Shown one piece after another: positions 50,501 to 57,205 of a stretch of DNA of 64,000 nucleotides. The translations under genes and the position numbers were made by a program. The stretch's first letter is position 1. Every line of letters begins with the position of its first letter. The stretch is taken from NCBI GenBank assembly GCA_958354105.1, contig CATWVA010000006.1, forward strand, positions 18,957 to 82,956, in the 5' to 3' direction. This stretch comes from an uncultured Collinsella sp. GTDB lineage: Bacteria > Actinomycetota > Coriobacteriia > Coriobacteriales > Coriobacteriaceae. Under the pieces are notes generated by a model. It searched no databases. It was not told the origin of the DNA and saw nothing but the letters and a program-made list of their open reading frames with translations.

Positions 50501-52378
50501 GCCGCCCTGGACGATCACCTGACTGCCGATCTCCTTGGGGTCGCGCAGCTTAATGACCTTGAACAGGGCATTCTTGATGACGGAATAGGACAGGCCGGCC
50601 GCGATGTCACCCACCGTGGCGCCTTCCTTTTGCGCCTGCTTGACGCGCGAGTTCATAAAGACCGTGCAGCGGCTGCCCAGGTCGACGGGGGCCTTGGCAT
50701 GGATGGCGGCGTCGGCGAACGCGCGCACGTCCATGTTCATGGAGACAGCGAAACTCTCGATAAAGCTGCCGCAGCCCGACGAGCAGGCCTCGTTGAGCAT
50801 GATGTGCTCGATGACACCGTCCTTGACGCGCAGGCACTTCATGTCCTGGCCGCCGATGTCCAGGATAAACTCGACGCCGGGCAGGAATGCCTTGGCGCCG
50901 CGCAGGTGCGCAACGGTCTCGATCTCGCCGGAATCGGCCTTGAGGGCCTCGATGAGCAGCGCCTCGCCGTAGCCCGTAGTGGTCACGTGGCCGATGGTGC
51001 AGCCCGCGGGAATGTGGTTGTAGAAATCGGCCATGATGACCTTGGCCGTGCCTAGGATGTCGCCGTTGTTGTTGCCGTACCAGGTGTGCAGCAGCTGACC
51101 GTCCTCGCCCACGAGTGCGGCCTTCATGGTGGTGGAACCGGCGTCGATGCCAATGAACACGCGGCCGGTGTAGCCGTCGAGCTTGCCCTTGGGGACGACT
51201 TCCTGGTCGTGGCGGGTTTTGAACTCAGCAAAGTCCTCGTCGGTGGCAAAGAGCGGATCCAGGCGCTCGACCTCGGCACCCTGCGTGTCGCCTAAGCTGT
51301 CGATAGCCTCGATGAGCTGCGGGAACGTGCTGAGCTTGTTGGACTCGTGCGCCATGGCGGCGCCGCTCGCCACAAACAGGTGGGCGTTTTGGGGCACGAT
51401 ACGATGCTCCTCGTCCAGGTTGAGCGTGAGGTAGAAGCGGTGGCGCAGCTCGGAGAGATACCGCAGCGGGCCGCCCAGGAAGGCGACGTTGCCGCGAATG
51501 GGACGGCCGCACGCCAGGCCCGAGATGGTCTGGGTCACAACGGCCTGGAAGATGGAGGCGGCCACGTCTTCGGGGCGGGCGCCCTCGTTGAGGAGCGGCT
51601 GCACATCGGTCTTGGCAAAGACGCCGCAACGGCTAGCGATGGGATAGATGGTGGTGGCGTTGGCCGCGAGCTCGTTGAGGCCGCTCGCGTCGGTGTGCAG
51701 CAGGGTTGCCATCTGGTCGATGAACGCGCCCGTACCGCCGGCGCAGGTGCCGTTCATGCGCTGCTCGATGCCGTTGTCAAAGTAGATGATCTTGGCGTCC
51801 TCGCCGCCCAGCTCGATGGCGACATCGGTGGCCGGAATGAGGGTCTCGACGGCACGCTTGCTGGCGATGACCTCCTGGACAAACTCCAGGTCGAGCCACT
51901 GGGACAGCAGCAGGCCGCCCGAGCCGGTAATGGCGCAGGTCATCTGGGCCGTCGGCAGCACGGTCGCAGCACCCTCGAACAGGTCGCGGGCGCAAGCGCG
52001 GACGTCGGTGTGGTGACGCTGGTACTTGGCGTAGACAATCTGGTTGTCGTCGTTGAGCACAGCGAGCTTAACGGTGGTGGAGCCCACGTCGATGCCCAGG
52101 TGCAGGTTGCCGCGGGCGGCCTCGGGGTTGAAGATCGCGCCTTCGGGGGCGTGGACAGCGGTAGCGGCTACGGGATCTGCAGCGTTGGCCGCGGTTGCGT
52201 CAGTCGTTGCGCCGGCAACGAATGCCTCCCCCGCCGCGCTCTTAGCCTCGGCGACTTTCTCAGTGACTATCTCGGCAGCAGCGGTCGCCGCCTTCTGCGC
52301 GGCATCCGCCACGGCGGGCGCGGCCTCACGCGCGGCAGCGACCATACGGTCCTTAATGCCCTCGACGAGTTTGCTCAT
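47576..52378 (-). CDS. Giant acyl-CoA dehydratase activase-related protein (two ASKHA domains plus HgdB-like region)
   Basis: 1600 residues. After an Ala-rich N-terminus (~1-90), activase domain 1 starts at LHLGIDVGSTTVKLAVL (~93) and contains NGTCAGGTGAFIDQMA; domain 2 starts at VFIGIDAGSTTMKAALVG (~405) with NEACSSGCGSFIESFA. A Cys cluster CGRCSNNCQLTV follows (~690), then a DUF2229-type region with MPSESVCYPAKMSHGHV and a C-terminal part with GRPYHNDPEINHALPEL and NDICYPSILVTGQ. The parts belong to the BadF/HgdC radical-dehydratase activation family; the fused protein's reaction is not established. GAGGAG precedes the start; a TetR gene is 12 bp upstream. Confidence 0.85.
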   Translation of the reverse strand: MSKLVEGIKDRMVAAAREAAPAVADAAQKAATAAAEIVTEKVAEAKSAAGEAFVAGATTDATAANAADPVAATAVHAPEGAIFNPEAARGNLHLGIDVGSTTVKLAVLNDDNQIVYAKYQRHHTDVRACARDLFEGAATVLPTAQMTCAITGSGGLLLSQWLDLEFVQEVIASKRAVETLIPATDVAIELGGEDAKIIYFDNGIEQRMNGTCAGGTGAFIDQMATLLHTDASGLNELAANATTIYPIASRCGVFAKTDVQPLLNEGARPEDVAASIFQAVVTQTISGLACGRPIRGNVAFLGGPLRYLSELRHRFYLTLNLDEEHRIVPQNAHLFVASGAAMAHESNKLSTFPQLIEAIDSLGDTQGAEVERLDPLFATDEDFAEFKTRHDQEVVPKGKLDGYTGRVFIGIDAGSTTMKAALVGEDGQLLHTWYGNNNGDILGTAKVIMADFYNHIPAGCTIGHVTTTGYGEALLIEALKADSGEIETVAHLRGAKAFLPGVEFILDIGGQDMKCLRVKDGVIEHIMLNEACSSGCGSFIESFAVSMNMDVRAFADAAIHAKAPVDLGSRCTVFMNSRVKQAQKEGATVGDIAAGLSYSVIKNALFKVIKLRDPKEIGSQVIVQGGTFMSDATLRAFEQLTGVHAVRPDIAGCMGAYGAALLARDRAGADGISTILSAEDIAHLTVTQKHVRCGRCSNNCQLTVNDFGGGRRFITGNRCEKGAGHKKQKTEAPNLFKKKNELLFNREVLSPDEAPRGTVGIPRALNMYENYPFWHAFFTRLGFSVQLSDQSSKKTYQAGIESMPSESVCYPAKMSHGHVMNLIDRDVDFIWMPCVRWERKEDPTAGNCYNCPIVMSYPTALALNIDEIREQNIEFLYPFVPYHDKTELKRRLYQVLAVDRVADAQAGRGRVRGPKITRSEVDAAVNAAFEADARFHEDIQTMGEEALKWVEDHGGHGIVLAGRPYHNDPEINHALPELISSFGFAVFTEDSLAHLVKPERPIRVVDQWMYHSRLYAVARFVTMRNDLDLIQLNSFGCGLDALTTDQVQEILEASGKIYTVLKIDEVSNLGAARIRIRSLMAALKDQEAERLAEATAAGEAYEQGDAAPVAPSMDAPAFASRKYTFEAQRESASTAWPKVPFTEQMREEGYTILCPQMAPIHFDLVKEVFRGAGYNLELLPSTDHDAVEAGLRYVNNDICYPSILVTGQIMEAIESGRYDLSKTAVVISQTGGGCRATNYIALIRKALRESGHPEIPVISLSAVALGEDNPGFKITPALLKQAVYAVLFGDVMMQMLYRCRPYEATPGAANALYEEYMARARKLAPKFNRHNYTKLCREAIRAFDSMPLVGEGTKPRVGVVGEILVKFHPTANNHVVDVIEREGCEAVVPGLLDFFLYSMSNAELQKDELGSSPTTRAGMQALIKLVDWMRTPVEEMLEKSRRFEAPERIGTMADKARTVLSVCNNMGEGWLLTAEMLDLIDHGAPNIICTQPFACLPNHVVGKAVIKELRRQHPESNIVAVDYDPGASEVNQLNRIKLMISVAKENMRAGKGFKLEKVAPLAMDEVTGQMRAHDGCVSCEPASEEAVASVAERLGRGIKK

Positions 52379-52390
52379 CTGTCTCTCCTC

Positions 52391-53101
52391 TTAGTTATGG
52401 GACTCAACGGACACGGCGGTGTCGACCGCGTCTTCGAGCTGCAAGTTCAATAGCTTCATGCCGTATTCCGGCACGTTGATATCGATGGGTTGGCCATACA
52501 AGTCGCCGGGACGCACAAAGGCGATAACCGTCATAATGCGTGCCATGGCCTCGGGCGATTCGGTGAGCCCACGCTCAAACCAGCGCTGAATCATGCCGAC
52601 CTCGGCACTCACAACGTAGGTGACGTAGTAGTCAAAGAACGTACCCAGCGCTAGGCCCAAAATGCCCGTCTGCGCACGCGGCACCACAGCCTCACGCGCG
52701 GTGTCGATAATCCTTTTAATAAAGGCCTGGTCGCCGCCCGGACCCAGCAGCGCACCGATTAAGTCGCGGTTGGCCGCAAGATAACGCAGCAGATCAACCG
52801 AACCGGGCGCCGGCTCGAGCTCATCGATGTTGTGATAGAGATCGGGCAGCTGAGCTGCGGTGATGAGCTCAATGCGCTCACGGATCTCGGCCAGCAAGCC
52901 GTCCTCGATTTGATTGATAAAGTCGGGGATATCGCGGTAATGCGAATAGAACGTGCGGCGCGTAAGGCCAGCGCGCTCGGTGAGCGACGCGACATTAATG
53001 CGCGAAAGGTCGCCGCTTTCGGCAAGCTCGCTGGCAAGTGCCTGGCGAAGGGCACGCTGCGAGCGAAGGGACCGGCGATCGCATTTCTCGAGCTGGGACA
53101 A
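52391..53101 (-). CDS. TetR/AcrR-family transcriptional regulator
   Basis: 236 residues from a TTG codon at 53101 with AAGGAGG upstream. Helix-turn-helix: INVASLTERAGLTRRTFYSH, followed by YRDIPDFINQ (residues ~34-65). The C-terminal ligand domain is helical with no recognised family. It precedes the activase gene by 12 bp and probably controls itself and that gene through the palindrome at 53153-53167. Ligand is unknown; an acyl-CoA or hydroxyacid would fit the context, as inference. Confidence 0.88.
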   Translation of the reverse strand: MSQLEKCDRRSLRSQRALRQALASELAESGDLSRINVASLTERAGLTRRTFYSHYRDIPDFINQIEDGLLAEIRERIELITAAQLPDLYHNIDELEPAPGSVDLLRYLAANRDLIGALLGPGGDQAFIKRIIDTAREAVVPRAQTGILGLALGTFFDYYVTYVVSAEVGMIQRWFERGLTESPEAMARIMTVIAFVRPGDLYGQPIDINVPEYGMKLLNLQLEDAVDTAVSVESHN

Positions 53102-53152
53102 GCGTCCTCCTTGCTACTCAGCCTGTGCGCTATTGCACAGTGCGAGTATTAT

Positions 53153-53167
53153 TGCACACCGTGTGCA
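53153..53167. promoter_or_regulatory. Candidate operator of the TetR regulator
   Basis: TGCACAC-C-GTGTGCA is a perfect 7-bp-arm palindrome 51 bp before the tetR TTG start. A weaker ATTGCACAGTGCGAG lies just beside it at 53132-53146. Position fits autoregulation. Confidence 0.6.
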
Positions 53168-53195
53168 TCAACACGTAAAGGCAATATTTAGATTG

Positions 53196-53224
53196 TGGCA
53201 AAGGGACTGTCTTTTTGTCACATT
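53196..53224. repeat. REP-like palindrome left of the toxin-antitoxin islet
   Basis: GTGGCAAAGGGACTGTC then TTTTTGTCACATT: a diverged copy of the perfect palindrome at 53610-53638. Confidence 0.75.
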
Positions 53225-53259
53225 AGGTTGCGCTCAGCTTTTAGAAGCGACATTGCCGA

Positions 53260-53288
53260 TTGTCCAAAATGTCATTCGTGGGTAGAAT
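53260..53288 (+). promoter_or_regulatory. Promoter of the candidate antitoxin RNA
   Basis: TTGTCC (53260-53265) and TAGAAT (53283-53288) are separated by exactly 17 bp, predicting transcription from about 53295 toward the toxin gene. Confidence 0.7.
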
Positions 53289-53294
53289 GGTGTC

Positions 53295-53385
53295 GACGGC
53301 AGCCCAAGTTCTGCAAAGCTGGGCAGCGCCGTTGCGTGGATTAAGGGGTCAACGCCTTAGCGGCGGCGACCCCTCTTTCGTTGCT
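53295..53385 (+). ncRNA. Candidate antisense antitoxin RNA
   Basis: About 90 nt from the predicted start to the end of a terminator-like stem (AGGGGTC 53344-53350 with GACCCCT 53368-53374, followed by CTTTCGTT). A first hairpin joins ACGGC/GCCGT and AGCCCA/TGGGC (53296-53333). Its 3' third is complementary to the last 29 nt of the toxin message, a 3'-overlap layout like known type I antitoxins such as RatA. Transcription is inferred from promoter and terminator only. Confidence 0.55.
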
Positions 53386-53482
53386 TCGAGCGTTGCTTGA
53401 GTGCCTCGGAAAGTCCGATAAGCGTCGTAAGAAGCGAGACCAATGCGGTCAGGAGCCTCACGAAATCAATCAAATCGGTCAT
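53357..53482 (-). CDS. Candidate type I toxin, 41-residue membrane peptide
   Basis: MTDLIDFVRLLTALVSLLTT, followed by LIGLSEALKQ and a strongly basic end rich in Lys/Arg (KRGRRR). One hydrophobic helix of about 18 residues plus a basic tail is the plan of TxpA/Fst-like toxins; no sequence family is recognised. GGAGG lies eight bases before the ATG at 53482. CCCTCCATC just upstream can pair with the Shine-Dalgarno region GATGGGAGG, hiding it. A TAGAAT -10 box is at 53547-53552 on the minus strand. The convergent RNA overlaps its 3' end. Confidence 0.6.
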   Translation of the reverse strand: MTDLIDFVRLLTALVSLLTTLIGLSEALKQRSKQRKRGRRR

Positions 53483-53609
53483 GGGCATCACCTCCCATCA
53501 GATGGAGGGCTCTGCCCGGCACATGGAACTGCCGCCAACAGCAACAATTCTATCAAAGCGCAGTTAAATATGCGAATATATGTTCGTGTTTAAAGAAGCT
53601 AGTCCCCAC

Positions 53610-53638
53610 TGTGACAAAGGGACAGTCCCTTTGTCACA
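53610..53638. repeat. REP-like palindrome right of the toxin-antitoxin islet, at a stop codon
   Basis: TGTGACAAAGGGA (53610-53622) and TCCCTTTGTCACA (53626-53638) are perfectly complementary around CAG. The stop codon of the HAD gene begins at the next base (53639-53641). Confidence 0.9.
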
Positions 53639-54502
53639 TTATTCAATGATGGTGCGGGAGCTCTGCTTATGCATGGTGGCGAGCATGTGTTTGGGGACGG
53701 CGTGGACCATGCAGCTGCCGATAGTTGCGCTCGCAGCAGCCTTAGCTGCATCGCTAGCGTTTTTGGTCGCATAGCTGTGGCGGAAACGCTTGAGCATGGC
53801 GATGTCGTTGCCGCCGTCGCCGTAGACCGCGACCTCGTCCTCGGCAATACCGTAGTAGCCCGCCAGCCAGGCCACACTCTCGCCCTTGTTGCACGCCACG
53901 TCCGTGATCTCGAACATCACCGGATCGAACGGCGCGTTGACCACATGGTCCGAGCGTTCGGCAAGATAGGCCTTAAGGTCACGCTCCAGCTCGGGCGAGG
54001 TCACGCGACAATTGATCTTGCATACATCGTGGCGCAGGATGTCACCGATCGACTGGTCGAAATACTGCTCCTCGTGATACCCACCGCGCGCACGCATGCC
54101 GCGCATCACAATACGCTTGATGGGGCTGTCCTTTTTAAAGCCCGCCTGATGCATCTCGAACGAACCGCTCGAGTACATGCCATCGGGCGTGGAACAATCA
54201 AAGCAAATGTCCGGGAACGCCTTGAGCAGTTCCTCAGTGACCTGCGGATCGATGGTCCAAGTCTTGAGCACCTCGCCATGGCTGTCGCGCACGATGGATC
54301 CATTGGAGCAGCAGGCGTCAAGCGCCAGGCCCGTAAAGCCATGCTCGCCGATCGGCAACGTCGATCGTCCAGTCGCGGGAACCACGTGCAGGCCAGCCTC
54401 AGTCAGCTCGCGAATGGCGCGGCGGATGGTCCCATCCGCCTCGTGCAGGGCGTTCAGCAACGTTCCGTCTAAGTCACTCGCGAACATCTTGATCATGGAC
54501 AT
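53639..54502 (-). CDS. HAD superfamily (Cof-type) phosphatase
   Basis: 287 residues from MSMIKMFASDLDGTLLNALH, so motif I is SDLDGTLL. Other hallmarks are VVPATGRSTLPIG and the late GDGGNDIAMLKRFRHSYATK. A C2B cap lies between. Substrate unknown; relatives hydrolyse sugar and nucleotide phosphates. GGAGAGG precedes the start at 54502, and that whole initiation region is one arm of a perfect 21-bp palindrome. The stop codon abuts a REP-like palindrome. Confidence 0.87.
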   Translation of the reverse strand: MSMIKMFASDLDGTLLNALHEADGTIRRAIRELTEAGLHVVPATGRSTLPIGEHGFTGLALDACCSNGSIVRDSHGEVLKTWTIDPQVTEELLKAFPDICFDCSTPDGMYSSGSFEMHQAGFKKDSPIKRIVMRGMRARGGYHEEQYFDQSIGDILRHDVCKINCRVTSPELERDLKAYLAERSDHVVNAPFDPVMFEITDVACNKGESVAWLAGYYGIAEDEVAVYGDGGNDIAMLKRFRHSYATKNASDAAKAAASATIGSCMVHAVPKHMLATMHKQSSRTIIE

Positions 54503-54550
54503 GCCTCTCCTTCGTCTGCCCGATATTGTAGACGAAGGAGAGGCATGTCC
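54497..54550. repeat. 21-bp perfect palindrome covering the start region of the HAD gene
   Basis: The arms 54497-54517 and 54530-54550 are perfectly complementary, with a 12-nt loop. The left arm contains the start codon complement (54500-54502) and the Shine-Dalgarno site. If transcription begins upstream of 54550, the mRNA would hide its ribosome-binding site in a 21-bp stem. Confidence 0.85.
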
Positions 54551-54611
54551 AAACAATGCCGTCCCGGCGCGGCGTACCACCGCCTTCACAAATTCACGGT
54601 GCCCCAGCGCG

Positions 54612-55874
54612 TTAAGACAATCGCCGCAATCGATTTTTCAGCCGATAAAACAGAGCCGTCATCAACGTCAGCACCGCCAACATGGCTGCGAATACAATCG
54701 CCGGTGTCCATCGATCATATGCAGCCCCGTACGTCAATTGGCCGATAGGCGTTGCGCAGGAAAGGACCATGTAAACGACCGAAAGCACTTTTCCGCAGAG
54801 CTCAGTCGGCGCTGCCCGCTGAACAAACGCGATGATTTCAACCGACGCAATGCTTGCCCACACCATGACCCATGCCGAACCAACTGCAAACACGGCGAAC
54901 GCACATACATCAGTGCCGCACAATAGCGCGACAATGATCGGCGCGACTCCAAAACAGATCATCGCAACATATCGACATATGCCATTGAAAGAAAAACGAT
55001 GCGGCCAAATGCCGACCAAGCCACTGCCGGTAAGACCACCCAAGCCCAGAGCAACCTCAACTATCCCAACGCAGGACGATTGCATGCCGAGATGCTTTGT
55101 AACAATAATGGGAGCGCCAATCGTTAGCCCAACCAACGCAAGGTTCAAAACGGCCGCAAGCAAAATCACAGCGACCAATGATGCATTTTGCAACAGATAC
55201 CGAATCGACTCCCGAAAATCGTTTCGGCATGTCGTGCGAGTCGCGCCGTCTCCCATCGTTTCAGATGAGGCATTTTGCTTGAGTACGCCACCAAACAACA
55301 GAGCTGAAATCGCAAACGTTACCGACGCGATTGTGCAAAGAGCATCGATGCCAAAGCACCCATAGACTGCCGTCCCGACCACAGGACCCAAGATATTGCT
55401 CACCATGGTCACCTGCGAAACCAATGCAGTGGCCCGCTCAACCTTCTTTTCACCCGCCATGCGCACCGTCTCAATTTGGAGCATTGGCTTTAGCAGCGAT
55501 TGAACACCATATTGAACACAAAGTATCGCTACTACGACGACCGCAAGAGGCAACGAGCGCTTCATGGGGATAGACAGCAGTGATGCAGTCATCAGAGCAA
55601 TGCCGAGGGCCACGAGGACCTCGCGATGTCTTCCCCTATCCGCCAAGATTCCGCCAGCCGGAGTTGCAAGTACGCCGGGTATGAACGCTATCGCCGCGAC
55701 GACGCCATATAACGTTGACGATCCACTGCGATCGAACAAGTAAAGTGGATACGCAAAGCACAGCGCCGACAGCATCGAATACGTGCACAGCTGCGCAACC
55801 AGAAGTTCCGCGAGCCTGATTGACCGCACTGTTTTTGATTTCAACGAGACACCGACGTCTCTCAGCCCAGCCAT
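54612..55874 (-). CDS. MFS transporter
   Basis: 420 residues with about 12 membrane helices. Signs of the family are TPAGGILADRGRHREVLVALG (motif A-like loop between helices 2 and 3) and LGMQSSCVGIVEVALGLGGL. Substrate is not predictable; the MFS plus TetR pairing fits drug or metabolite efflux. GC is visibly lower than its surroundings (many ATT, AAT, CAA codons). Start at 55874 has GGTGGG upstream. Two copies of a TetR-type operator lie in its leader. Confidence 0.85.
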   Translation of the reverse strand: MAGLRDVGVSLKSKTVRSIRLAELLVAQLCTYSMLSALCFAYPLYLFDRSGSSTLYGVVAAIAFIPGVLATPAGGILADRGRHREVLVALGIALMTASLLSIPMKRSLPLAVVVVAILCVQYGVQSLLKPMLQIETVRMAGEKKVERATALVSQVTMVSNILGPVVGTAVYGCFGIDALCTIASVTFAISALLFGGVLKQNASSETMGDGATRTTCRNDFRESIRYLLQNASLVAVILLAAVLNLALVGLTIGAPIIVTKHLGMQSSCVGIVEVALGLGGLTGSGLVGIWPHRFSFNGICRYVAMICFGVAPIIVALLCGTDVCAFAVFAVGSAWVMVWASIASVEIIAFVQRAAPTELCGKVLSVVYMVLSCATPIGQLTYGAAYDRWTPAIVFAAMLAVLTLMTALFYRLKNRLRRLS

Positions 55875-55887
55875 AAGCCCACCCCCT

Positions 55888-55973
55888 ATACATACCACTA
55901 GTATGTATTTAATGACTTGAAAAGGGCAGCCGTGGCTACCCTCACAAATCAATTACATACCGTTGGTATCTAT
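55888..55973. promoter_or_regulatory. Two operator palindromes between tetR and the MFS gene
   Basis: ATACATAC-CACTA-GTATGTAT (55888-55908, perfect 8-bp arms) and TTACATAC-CGTTG-GTATCTAT (55953-55973) share the form ACATACCnnnnGTATnT with the same 5-nt centre. The second touches the tetR stop. Likely binding sites of the neighbouring TetR protein. Confidence 0.75.
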
Positions 55974-55974
55974 A

Positions 55975-56637
55975 TTACCACCCGGCGCAGTCCCATACGT
56001 CCCAAATCTGCGCCGTTGTCTGGAGCACTTCCTCGCCCAAATCGAGTCCCACCGCAGAGGCCATCTGCGCCAAACATTGAGCGCGAGCGAGCATTCGATC
56101 CTTGGGTTCAAGCGGACGAAACAGTGGCAGCAACCAGAGATTCGCCAGCAACGATACGGCCTCTGCCGCTTCGCGCGGGCATTCGCACGCAATGGATCCG
56201 TCGGCGATGCCCTCCTCGATCACTGGCAAGAGACAGCCATCGGCCGACTCGTCAAATGAGCCCTGGTACTGCATCGCCAGTAGGCGCGAGCTTTTTACCG
56301 GATCTGCTGCAGGACGCATACGTGCCCATAGCTCAATTTGTGGAACAACGGACTCGGGAGCGTACAGTCGCTTGAGCTTTTGGGCTCCGGTCATATTACC
56401 GACGCCAAGCATCGAGCGGCGGCGCTCAACAATCGGAGTCATCGCCCGATCAAACGCGGCGTTGAAAATCTCTTCTTTGCTCTTGAAGTGATGATAGACA
56501 GCGCCCTTGGTCATGCCGTCGAGACGGTCAACGATATCTTGAATACTCGTCCCCTCATAACCCTGTGCGCAGAATAGCTCCAGTGCCGCGTCGAGAATCT
56601 TCGCGACCGTCTCCTCGGGATATTTATTGCGACCCAT
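55975..56637 (-). CDS. TetR-family transcriptional regulator
   Basis: 220 residues from MGRNKYPEETVAKILDAALE. The helix-turn-helix covers ALELFCAQGYEGTSIQDIVD, followed by GMTKGAVYHHFKSKEEIF, a clear TetR N-terminus. It lies immediately upstream of, and in the same direction as, the MFS gene, with two palindromic operators between. It probably represses efflux until a ligand binds. The start at 56637 lacks a strong Shine-Dalgarno; an alternative lies 12 codons upstream. Confidence 0.88.
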   Translation of the reverse strand: MGRNKYPEETVAKILDAALELFCAQGYEGTSIQDIVDRLDGMTKGAVYHHFKSKEEIFNAAFDRAMTPIVERRRSMLGVGNMTGAQKLKRLYAPESVVPQIELWARMRPAADPVKSSRLLAMQYQGSFDESADGCLLPVIEEGIADGSIACECPREAAEAVSLLANLWLLPLFRPLEPKDRMLARAQCLAQMASAVGLDLGEEVLQTTAQIWDVWDCAGW

Positions 56638-56711
56638 AATCCGCCCATCCGCAACGCAAGTCTTGTGCCTCATTGCAGCATTTTAACGTTGCGGATGGCA
56701 GACGGTCGATT

Positions 56712-57050
56712 CTACACCGCGGCCGGGCCGTGTTCGCCGGTGCGAATGCGGATGACTTCTTCGACCGGCTCGACCCAAATCTTGCCGTCGCCGACGGCAC
56801 CGGTGCGAGCGGCGTTGCAGATAATGTCAACGACACCGTCGACATGCTCGTCGGCGCAGATGAGGGTGAACTGCACCTTGGGGATCGTGTTGACGAGCAG
56901 CTCGTTGCCGCGCACGTATTCCTTCCAGCCATGCTGCGCGCCGCAGCCCTGCACCTGGTTGATAGTCATGCCGCGAACATCAGCAGCAAACAGCGCGTCT
57001 TTGAGAACCTCAAGCTTTTCCTGGCGCACGATAGCCGTGATCTTCTTCAT
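56712..57050 (-). CDS. glnB: PII signal transduction protein without the modifiable Tyr51
   Basis: 112 residues. MKKITAIVRQEKLEVLKDAL, GMTINQVQGCGAQHGWKEYV and the end EPVEEVIRIRTGEHGPAAV show the PII fold and its ligand loop (ICNAARTGAVGDGKIWVEPV). In the T-loop the usual RGAEYMVD reads RGNELLVN, so Tyr51, the uridylylation site, is Leu. It follows amtB in the same operon, so it is functionally a GlnK that would gate the ammonium channel. Control is probably by ATP/ADP and 2-oxoglutarate only. Confidence 0.92.
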   Translation of the reverse strand: MKKITAIVRQEKLEVLKDALFAADVRGMTINQVQGCGAQHGWKEYVRGNELLVNTIPKVQFTLICADEHVDGVVDIICNAARTGAVGDGKIWVEPVEEVIRIRTGEHGPAAV

Positions 57051-57094
57051 AGTGAATTCCTCTCTTTATAAAGAAATGAACCGCCCATTCATGT

Positions 57095-57204
57095 GGCACG
57101 GCTTTCCCAGGCACCCGACCTTGCCCCGAAAGAGGAGCGCCGCGTACTTCGGTACGCAAGCGACGGTTTGAGGGGCAAGGTCGGGTGCCTGGGAAAGCCG
57201 TGCC
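57095..57204. repeat. 33-bp perfect inverted repeat with inner UUCG hairpin between amtB and glnB
   Basis: The arms 57095-57127 (GGCACGGCTTTCCCAGGCAC...) and 57172-57204 pair perfectly over 33 bp. Inside, GCGTAC-TTCG-GTACGC (57142-57157) is an extra-stable tetraloop hairpin. The right arm ends one base from the amtB stop complement, so the structure sits between amtB and glnB in the operon mRNA. Confidence 0.9.
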
Positions 57205-57205
57205 G

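Noticed and set aside
47660..51055. An 1131-codon plus-strand frame opposite the activase
   Set aside because: Again antisense to a strongly supported gene, with low-complexity Val/Leu/His/Arg composition typical of shadow frames.
53443..53649. Plus-strand frames across the toxin-antitoxin islet
   Set aside because: They have no ribosome-binding site and run through the REP-like palindrome, whose translation gives the meaningless GTVPL-type peptides seen at many such repeats.
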